Source: Heliocidaris tuberculata (Eukaryota > Echinodermata > Echinoidea > Camarodonta > Echinometridae). From it: a DNA stretch of 64,000 bases. A program made the position numbers and the translations under genes. Under the pieces are notes generated by a model. It made no database searches. It saw nothing but the letters and a program-made list of their open reading frames with translations, and had not been told where the DNA came from. This document shows positions 50,301 to 57,600 of the stretch, piece by piece. Where the stretch lies: assembly GCA_025618425.1 (NCBI GenBank), contig CM046845.1:31989899-32053898 (forward strand), written 5' to 3'. Within the stretch, counting starts at the first letter, position 1. Each line of letters starts with the position of its first letter.

Positions 50301-51248
50301 GGTGAACTAAAATCCGATGAGGGAACTGTAATATGACACGTTAGGCCAGCCATAGTCAACGGCATATTCTCTGGTTTTCAAACCCATATCAGTGTAAACA
50401 TAGATTATATCAACGATTTTTAAAATGAATACTTTGAAATATACGTGTTTAAACTTATAATGTGAATATTTTTGTAATTTCCATATCATACTCCAGCCCA
50501 AAAACATTATATAAAACATTCAAAGCATATTATTATTACAATGAAAATATATGGGTTTATTTTTATAAACTATCAAATCACGACATCCAGGGGGTACCTA
50601 GATCTATCCAACGTAAAACTGGCTCACCGATCATGAAATCAATCACTCATATTTTTCATTTTACAAGCTAATTCATCATGTAATTTACATAATTTAAAAA
50701 TTATTTGGCATCTATTATACCCTTCTACATTTTCTATTTTCTTTTATTCCCTAATTCATTCAAATATTTGCAGTTGAGTTAAATTTAGCTTTTAAAAATA
50801 TAGTGTAATTGCAACCAAGGCTACGTGTCGGCTCCTATTCTCGCCGATAGTATCGATATCACGAGATGTCTAGCTAGTTAGCTCTTCGTGAAACAGTTTA
50901 GGAAGATCATGGACATCTCCGTAGTTGGCGGATAAAGTTATGACTGTCTTGTCGTTGGTTTCGAGAAACAGGGCATCGTTTTATCAAACCGTCATAAGTA
51001 CAAGTTCGCCGACACCCCATTGAAACGCATGTTAATTTTGATACACGCGTTTCAATGGGATGTCGGCGAACTTGTACTTATGACCGTTTGATGAAACGCT
51101 GCTCAGGCCCCTGGAGTTTAGCTCAGCCTCAGCTCTCTCAATCATATTACGCAGTCACTCACACGGCTTACCCATTATCGCTTGATGGGCTGGGTTTTCT
51201 ATGCCAGATTTTGCCCGACTCTCTTTTATCCAGATCTAGAAATTGCAT
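31473..51248 (-). CDS. TBC1D31: TBC1D31 (WDR67), WD40 / TBC / coiled-coil centriolar-satellite protein (23 exons, 1,059 aa)
   Basis: Vertebrate TBC1D31 is a centriolar-satellite scaffold implicated in ciliogenesis through PKA, praja2 and OFD1. Minus-strand exons: 51172-51248, 45576-45731, 44916-45031, 43838-44016, 43153-43301, 42449-42608, 41789-41989, 40897-41109, 39905-39987, 39181-39327, 38456-38589, 38021-38154, 37609-37788, 37262-37441, 36442-36647, 35920-36055, 34940-35032, 34307-34447, 33968-34084, 33406-33483, 32933-33017, 31983-32054, 31473-31615; sum 3,180 nt, in frame throughout. Exon 1 encodes MQFLDLDKRESGKIWHRKPS, strongly like the human N-terminus as I recall it, and joins exon 2 after a 5.4-kb intron. 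The length is close to the ~1,066-aa human protein. The exon 14 donor is GTCAGT; all others look canonical. The exon 8 donor is set at 40,897 because the alternative at 40,893 breaks the frame. Confidence 0.96.
32389..32904. mobile_element. AAAGGGAAAGTCCACCC MITE in TBC1D31 intron 21
   Basis: TTGAAAGGGAAAGTCCACCC at the left end and GGGTGGACTTTCCCTTTAAT at the right are inverted ends about 515 bp apart, with sub-terminal pairing (AAGTTGATTT / AAATCGACTT). It ends only ~28 bp from the splice donor of exon 21. Related by its ends to 46,280-46,784. Confidence 0.85.
34505..34664 (+). repeat. Direct duplication of ~80 bp in TBC1D31 intron 17
   Basis: Two copies sharing AAGGTCCACAAATA, GAGCCAAGACCTATTTGGGG, TACAAGAACTA and GGACCAATATGAT, with about 10% differences. 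Confidence 0.9.
34723..34930 (+). repeat. (CAT/ATC)n microsatellite
   Basis: Interrupted CAT and CTC triplets reach to within ~10 bp of exon 17 (34,940). They create spurious open frames rich in His, Ile or Asp on both strands. Confidence 0.95.
36694..36734. repeat. (TA)n-(T)n microsatellite
   Basis: About 13 TA units followed by 15 T, in TBC1D31 intron 14 about 45 bp upstream of the exon 15 acceptor. Confidence 0.95.
37609..39987 (-). other. TBC1D31: TBC1D31 exons 9-13: TBC domain, probably non-catalytic
   Basis: Residues ~418-643, from LKGYGEYPTKYRMFIWRSIL through YPIKSRKLLRVLQRTLSALA, FQNNQLVCFEVIATIL and WCQHWFEYFPNPP to FTNHPSFLLLLVVAYLIGSR. The dual-finger motifs of active Rab-GAPs (IxxDxxR and YxQ) are not seen at the expected places, so catalytic GAP activity is doubtful. 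The same is true of the human protein as I recall it. Confidence 0.8.
38638..38870 (+). repeat. Purine-rich GA/GACA tract
   Basis: Irregular GAGA, GACAGA and GATAG repeats, almost pure purine on the plus strand, in TBC1D31 intron 10. On the minus strand it supplies a long polypyrimidine stretch about 50 bp before exon 11. Confidence 0.9.
40433..40851. mobile_element. TTAACCCTTTCAGGACAA MITE in TBC1D31 intron 8
   Basis: Imperfect inverted ends TTAACCCTTTCAGGACAA and TTGTCTTGAAAGGGTTATTA, with sub-terminal matches (GATCACATTTT / AAAATGTGGTC) and duplicated GTTGCCAATTT words inside. About 45 bp from the exon 8 donor. Non-coding. Confidence 0.75.
43706..43744 (+). repeat. (T)n(G)n homopolymer pair
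   Basis: About 23 T followed by 13 G in TBC1D31 intron 4. A similar but longer tract lies at 47,316-47,390. Confidence 0.9.
44400..44800 (-). repeat. Dispersed repeat, left member of an inverted pair flanking TBC1D31 exons 2-3
   Basis: Shares with the reverse complement of 45,865-46,250 the segments AGTTTTCTCATTCCTTTTAT, GGATTGCTCTTCAAAT, CAGCGAGATCAGGTCAATTT-like and TTCTTATCATTTTGATGATT-like words and a CAACTTTATCTTTA end. About 400 bp, non-coding, with moderate divergence. Lies in intron 3. Confidence 0.8.
45865..46250 (+). repeat. Dispersed repeat, right member of the inverted pair
   Basis: The opposite orientation of 44,400-44,800, in intron 1. Recognisable by TAAAGTTGAGTTCTGGTCAT, AAATGATAAGAAATTGACTC, TTTGAAGAGCAATCC and TAAAAAGAATGAGAAAGCTC. 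Confidence 0.8.
46280..46784. mobile_element. TTAAAGGGGAAGTTCACCCC MITE
   Basis: TTAAAGGGGAAGTTCACCCC at the left end and GGGTGAACTTTCCCTTTAA at the right, with long sub-terminal arms (AAGATTACTTGA / TCAAGTAATCTT; TGACGTCACATGCGAGCAGC / GCTGCTCGCATGTGACGTCA). TTAA at both borders would fit a piggyBac-type target, which is inference. Non-coding. Lies in TBC1D31 intron 1. Confidence 0.88.
46783..46951. repeat. TIR repeat 'X', copy 3
   Basis: AACTCTGCATAAGTCGACCT at the left end and TTCGACTTAGGCAGAGTTAC at the right are inverted ends around CCTAAGTCGAA words. It directly abuts the preceding MITE. Same family as 3,465-5,330 and 7,584-7,720. Confidence 0.8.
47316..47390 (+). repeat. T-rich/(G)n tract
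   Basis: Interrupted T homopolymers totalling about 65 nt followed by about ten G, in TBC1D31 intron 1. Confidence 0.9.
48526..48662. repeat. 137-bp hairpin repeat
   Basis: ATCTACAGTACCAGTCAGCA and TGCTGACTGGCACTGTAGAT are the ends. The ~58-bp arms pair almost fully around an ~18-bp loop (AGATTTGGTCAACTAATC). Nested in the TIR element. Confidence 0.9.
48753..48878. repeat. 126-bp hairpin with CCCTAACCCTACCCC core
   Basis: TGGCGCTAATGCACTTTAGC at the left end pairs exactly with GCTAAAGTGCATTAGCGCCA at the right. Inside, a TACCCCTAACCCTACCCC stretch faces GGGGTAGGGGTAGGG, with CCTAGG at the centre. Telomere-like words arise inside a palindrome. Confidence 0.9.
49340..50974. mobile_element. 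TGTTTCTCGAAACCGTCAT-end TIR element, copy 2
   Basis: GCCTGTTTCTCGAAACCGTC at the left end and GGTTTCGAGAAACAGGGC at the right, with mirrored sub-terminal words (GTGTTTCACGAAGCCGTC / CTCTTCGTGAAACAG). About 1.63 kb with an AT-rich non-coding interior. Same family architecture as 47,868-49,165. Confidence 0.75.
50973..51102. repeat. 130-bp near-perfect hairpin beside TBC1D31 exon 1
   Basis: 56-nt arms (GCATCGTTTTATCAAACCGT... and ...GACCGTTTGATGAAACGCTGC) differ at about four positions around an 18-nt loop. Its end sequence matches the TIR of the two larger neighbours, so it looks like their minimal derivative. It ends 69 bp from the exon 1 donor. Confidence 0.93.
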
Positions 51249-51686
51249 GACAGCTTCCGTCAAAAATCGTCGCACAAATTAATATTGCTTATCTCGTTTG
51301 TTTTGATTTTCCTCGATCAAGAGTTCAACTTTATTTTTTGAAGTTAGCGCGTTAATTATTTGTGCGGCCGCGCCGCGCCGTATATACTGTATGTACTGTA
51401 ATATAATACTATAGCGCGCTGCACTAGCGCTATATAGCGCTAGCATCAGTTATTCGCTGAACCCTAATTCTGCCTATACCGTACCCTAGTACGTGCATAC
51501 ACTCATACGTATGTACGTACACACGATTATGCATTGTCATATGAAGCAGCGGAATTCAATTTAGTACACGTCGAGTTCTGAAAGGTCGTGTGAAACTCGA
51601 CTAGGAATGACATATTGACACTCGTTTCTGACACGATTTTTAAAGTATTTTGTTGGATCATTGTATTGCCAAGATATCGCGTAAAA
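51249..51686. promoter_or_regulatory. Shared divergent promoter region of TBC1D31 and DERL1
   Basis: 438 bp separate the two start codons. The middle is CpG-rich (GCGGCCGCGCCGCGCCG at 51,364-51,380; GCGCGC runs near 51,412) and holds a perfect 20-nt palindrome CTAGCGCTATATAGCGCTAG at 51,424-51,443. Both 5' UTRs must lie here or overlap. Promoter status is inferred from the head-to-head layout. Confidence 0.7.
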
Positions 51687-54600
51687 ATGTCGCAAAGTGA
51701 TATAGGGGACTGGTACCGCGGAATTCCGCAGATAACCAGGTATTGGTTCACCGGTTCCATTGTAGTCCCACTCATAGCCCGATTTGGGTTGATAAGCATG
51801 AGAACATTAATCCTCAGCTTTGAATTAGTTTTCTACAGATTCCAGGTAAGACTATTTTCTTATTGCAGATTATGCATTTTGCATTAAGTGTAAGGCAGTG
51901 AAATTCATACCTTGGAAATTATACCTTGGAAGTGGGCTTAAAGCACACCACGTATAGTGGTCATACTGACCACTACGCGGGATGTCTAGTCATTTTCTAT
52001 CGCATGTAGTCTACTTAAGGTATGGGAGGAAAAGTAAGATAAATATTTAAAATACTTCCTTGAACCTTGAAGAAATAATCCCTGAAGCAGCTCTTTCTTG
52101 GCTAAACTGGGATGGGATGTGCTGTGCCAGTAGGTGATGGTGCAAACATAGAGGTTGTATGTACAATAAAAACTTTGACGTGCTAGTAAAAACCATGGTA
52201 CTGTGTTTACAGCATCCTGGAACCTACAGGAGGTTCCAGCCCTCTGATGACAGGGCAGGCAGCCTCCTGGAAGGCAGCTACTGTTGGAGAAGTAACTGCC
52301 ACAGCTGGTAGGTGGTTCCAGATGCGAATAGTCCGGGGATAAAATGAGAATTTGTAAGCGTCGATTGTTGCTTCTGGGACAGTGAGTTTGAACAAATGAT
52401 CTCTTCTGCTGATGTATGGAGCTTGGGTTATGAAGTGAGGAAGATGGATATTGACAAGCTGATGGTGTATTCGGTAGAGCATGGTGCTTTGTGCAAGAAG
52501 GCGACGTGTGTGCAGCTGATCCCATCCCAGCTTTGAGACAAGTCCCGATGCCGATGTGGATCTTCTATGGTCGCAGGTGACGAAGCGAGCAGCTGTTTTC
52601 TGCACCCTTTCAAGGCTTGCAACATTGGTAGAGGTGTAAGGGTTCCATGCTTTAGCACCATACTCCAGCTGTGGTCGAACTAAGGCCACATAAGCTTTGG
52701 CTTTGACCTCCTTGGAGCAGGGTGAGAGAGTTCTTCTCAAGAGTCCAAGGGTTTTACTGGCTTTGTTGAGAATATGCTGACAGTGGGTATTCCATCTGAG
52801 ATCCTTGGATATGGTAACTCCGAGGTATTTGTATGAGTTGACCTTCTCTATTGTCTCGTTGGAAAGTTTGTAGTTGTGTTGGGTGGGAGCTCTCTTCCTA
52901 GTAATGGTGAGGGAAGCGCACTTCTTGACATTAAATGCCATGAGCCACTTTGCTGACCAATCTGACAGAGTTTGAAGGTCTTGCTGTAGGATGGATGTGT
53001 CATGATTAGTGTTGATTTCCCGGTAGATCACACTGTCATCAGCAAACAGGCGTATCGTAGACTGGATATTAGCAGTGATGTCGTTGATGTAGAGCAAGAA
53101 AAGGGCGGGTCCGATCACTGATCCTTGCGGTACCCCAGATGTTACAGGCATCCAAGATGATCGGGAACCCTTGACAACTACTGCTTGCTGCCTGTTGGAA
53201 AGTAGCGACATAATCCAGTTTAGAGTGTCTCCTTTGATGCCATAATATTCTAGCTTGGTTTGCAGATGACAGTGGGGTACTCGGTCGAAGGCTTTCTTGA
53301 AATCAAGGAAGATGACATCCATTTGGCCTCTGTGTTGTAAGGTGTGTGCCCAGTCATTGGTGGCAGAGATGAGTTGAGTGGTTGTTGACAGCTTCTGCCT
53401 GAACCCATGCTGTTCATCTACCAGGATGTTATTGGCAGCAATATGCTTCGAAATATGGCTGATCACTATATGCTCCATCACCTTACTACAGATGCAGGTC
53501 AAAGAAATTGGTCTGTAATTGGCTGGATCGCACTTGTCACCTGACTTGTGGATGGGGGTTACCAATGCATATTTCAAATTCAGCGCTTTAAAATCTCTTT
53601 CCTACCTTAAATGGCCGTTAGGAAAAACTTCTGATATTTCCAGCAAAATCCAAAGTCAAAATCATGTCCAAAACCTAAGAAATCCCCGCCAATTTTTTTT
53701 GCGATCGCATGTTGTTTTCATGGTGCCGATGTTTTTAGACTAAATCGGCCAATAAAATTTTGTCCACAACAAAACTCGGTATCGCGTGCACATCGATCTC
53801 TACGATCGCACACACGGAAAATCGGGACTTACGTGTGCGCGATAGGAACCGAACTTTTAACGACCGAATTTTTTAGCGGGAGATGTCAGCGCTCGCGGCG
53901 ATCAGGAAATGTACATCATGACTTGCGATACCCCGTTTCGCCAGAAGTGACAGTAAATTACAGATTTATCTTCGGAATTATCTTTTCCAACATCGGTGAG
54001 TTGAATTTATTGTATTTCATGACTATGTTGGTGTCGTTTCTTGTAAATTAAATGCCGATTATGAGTGAATGTTGGTGACTTTTCTGCAGTGGTGTTTTGA
54101 AAGTGTCGAGGTGGATGACTGCCTAGAGTCTACACACGAAGTATAGTAATGTCGCTATGAGTGGCTTAAAGTTACTTATACAAAAACTTATTTGCCCCTC
54201 TGCAAAAAGGCATTAACACTGATTAAAGATGAATTTAGACAGAAATTTAGAAAATTAGGACTCTAGTGTCTCTCGTTCGTTAGCCTCTTGTTTGGGTAGG
54301 GTCGGCTCTTCACTTAGAGACAGAAACGCTCCTATCACTCTGCTGTGCAAACTTTCTGATAGCCGACGAACATTCGGCACGTAGTCGTAAAAAGGCTTGT
54401 AGATCCCTTTTTTAGAAATATTTTTACAAATTGAATAGATTAGGCCGCCTAGGCTCTAAAAATTCACAAATCTGTTCGCTTACCAATTTGACTGTTTTAT
54501 TCCTTGTAATGCTCCTTTTTCAGGTAATTCAGGGTCCAAGTTATTCTCCATTTGAAAATCTTGCAGCCGTATTCAAACGGTTTCCACTGCTCAGGAATGA

Positions 54601-57600
54601 AGATAACATCGCAGCTGTTCTAGTCTACGTACAAGGGAAAATTATTATGAAGGGAAAAATGTGATGAATTCATTACGAACTCGCACACATTGATTTTTTT
54701 CTCTTCATAATAATTTCCCCTTGTACGTAGACTAGAACGGGTGCGATGTTATCTTCATTCCTGCGCAGTGAAAACCGTTTGAATACGGCTGCAAGATTTT
54801 CAAACGGAGAATAACTTGGACCCTGAATTACCTGAAAAAGGAGCATTACAAGGAATAAAACAGTCAAATTGGTAAGCGAACAGATTTGTGAATTTTTAGA
54901 GCCTAGGCGGCCTAATCTATTCAATTTGTAAAAATATTTCTAAAAAAGGGGTCTACAAGCCTTTTTACAACTACATGCCGACTGTTCGTCGACTATCAGT
55001 AAGTTTGCACAGCAGAGTGATAGCACTCATAGCGACTTTACTATACTTCGTGTGTAGACTCTAGGCAGTCATCCACCTCGACACTTTCAAAACACCACTG
55101 CACAAAAGTCACCAACATTCACTCATAATCGGCATTTAATTTACAAAAAACGACACCAACATATTCATGAAATACAATAAATTCAACTCACCGATGTTGG
55201 AAAAGATAATTCCAAAAATGAAATCCGTAACTTACTGTCACTTCTGGCGAAACGGGGTATCGCAAGTCATGGTGTACATTTCCTGATCGCCACGAGCGCT
55301 GACATCTCCCGCTAAAAAATTTGGTCGTTAAAAGTTCGGTTCCTATCGCGTACACGAAAGTCCCGATTTTCCGTGTGTGCGATCGTAGAGATCAATGTGC
55401 ACGCGATACCGAGTTTCGTTGTGGACAAAATTTTATTGGCCGATTTAGTTTAAAAACATCGGCAGCAGGAAAACAACATGCGATCGCGAAAAAAATTGGC
55501 GGGGATTTCTTAGGTTTTGGACATGATTTTGCTGGAAATATCAGAAGTTCTTCCTAACGGCCATTTAAGGTAGGAAAGAGATTTTAAAGCGCTGAATTTG
55601 AAAGGAAGTATTTTAAATATTTATCTTACTTTTCCCCCCATACCTAGGCTTAAGTACATGCCATAGAAAATGACTAGTATTTTTGCATTCGTCCCGCGTA
55701 GTGGACAATATGACCACTATAGTATTACGTGGTGTGAGTGATAGGAGCGTTTCTGTCTCTAAGTTAATAGTCGACCCTGTCAAAGTAATAAGAGGCTAAT
55801 GAACGAGAGACAGAATTTTTGATCTAAGACGAATTATGTTCTATGTAATAGGCTCTGTGCAGCTGTAGAAGAACATGGACAGTTGAAAACTTCATTGGGG
55901 TCAAATTTGTCCTTCCTGGATGCCCAGAATTTCTTCAGGTTTGACTTAAATATGTTCAGTGATGAGCTCTCTACTACATTTGATGGTAAATTATTCCATT
56001 CTGGTATCACTCTTTGAGAAAAGAAAGATTGCCTCAACTTTGACTTTACATGCTTCTTCAATATCTTAAATTAATGTCCTTTTGTTTGGCTACCAGATGA
56101 AAAGTCAAAGAAGTCAGTTGGTTGGAGATCATCTATTCCCTGTACAATTTTGTAGATTTGTATCAAATCAGTTCTATGCCGTCTATAGGCCAGTGAAGGC
56201 AACTTTAGTTGTTCAAGCGGTAATCTGTATTGCAGATGTCGAAGGGGATAAAGAAGTCTAATTGCTCGACGTTGAACTTTTTCTAATTTCACAATATCTT
56301 TCCTCAAGTATGAATGCCACACAGGTAAACAGTACTCTAGTGACGGTCTGACTGTTGACTTGTACAATTGCAGGAAACCTTTCTCATCCATGGTAGTAAA
56401 TGTGAGTTTAATAATTCCAAGCTTGCGATTTGCAGCAGAACAGACAGTGTCAACGTGATGAGAAAAAGATATTCTGTTATCGAATATAACTCCGAGATCC
56501 TTTTCGTTACTTGCTTGTGGAACACATCTGTTCTCATCACTCATAAAATAGTCATAGCAAGGATTATTTCTTCCATAATGGAAACTTTACATTTCTCTTG
56601 ATTGAAGGGAAGTTGCCATGTGTGGGACCAAGTCAAAGGTCTTGTCAGTTCTGCTTGCAGATTCCTTCTATCATTTTCATTTTGGACTTGTGAATAAAGC
56701 TTAGTATCATCTGCGAAAAGCTTGACTGAACAGTTTCTGTTTTGAATGGTGTCTGGCAAATCATTAACATACATCAGGAAAAGAAACGGGCCTAAAACGC
56801 TGCCCTGCGGGACACCGCTAGTTATAATGGATTTGGTAAAGGAAGCACCATTTACAACCACTTGTTGGGTTCTGCCACTTAGAGAAGACTGGATCCAGTT
56901 CAGCAGTTGACCAGTTATGCCATATGCCTTCACTTTCTGTAACAATTTGGTGTGTGGGACACTGTCAAAAGCTTTACTATAATCTATATGCAGTCGATAC
57001 TCTCTCCATTGTCTAAAGCTTTAGACCACGATTCAGTCACTTCAAGCAGTTGTGTAGCACAAGATCTGCCTTTCCTAAAGCCATGTTGGTCTTTAGAAAA
57101 CAGATTGTTTGTCTCCATGTATTTCACTATTTTGTCTCTTATAAATGTTTCCATTATCTTGCTGAATGTACTGGTTAAACTCACAGGACGAAATTAGTAG
57201 TCTTTTGACGAATACACAATGGTTTCAATATGATGTTCAGCTGACCTTGTGATCATGGTGATGTGTTGACCTGTTAAAAATGTGTGAGTGATCGACACTA
57301 TTACTAATACTACACAACTCGGCTTATCTGAAGTTAAGCTTGTACTCCATAGTTTTTACGTGTGAATAGGCTTCAATAGCTTTTGTGTGTATCAGCAGGC
57401 CTTTTTCCAGTCTAGATCATTCATAATGAGAGGAAAATAATTATTTAAAATTTCACTTTCAACTCAGAATCCCCAAATTTGTGGCAGTGTAATAGTTGAA
57501 GAGTCCCTGAATCAGGTAATCTAGCAATTTTAAGAAAATTAAATCTTGCTTAGAGCAATTATGTTGTATTTTTTTTTACTGCTGCAACAGTGAATGTTGA

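Noticed and set aside
54431..54924. Small protein MNRLGRLGSKNS... on both strands
   Set aside because: The two frames are the same sequence in inverted arms of the foldback element; no domain and no other support for coding.
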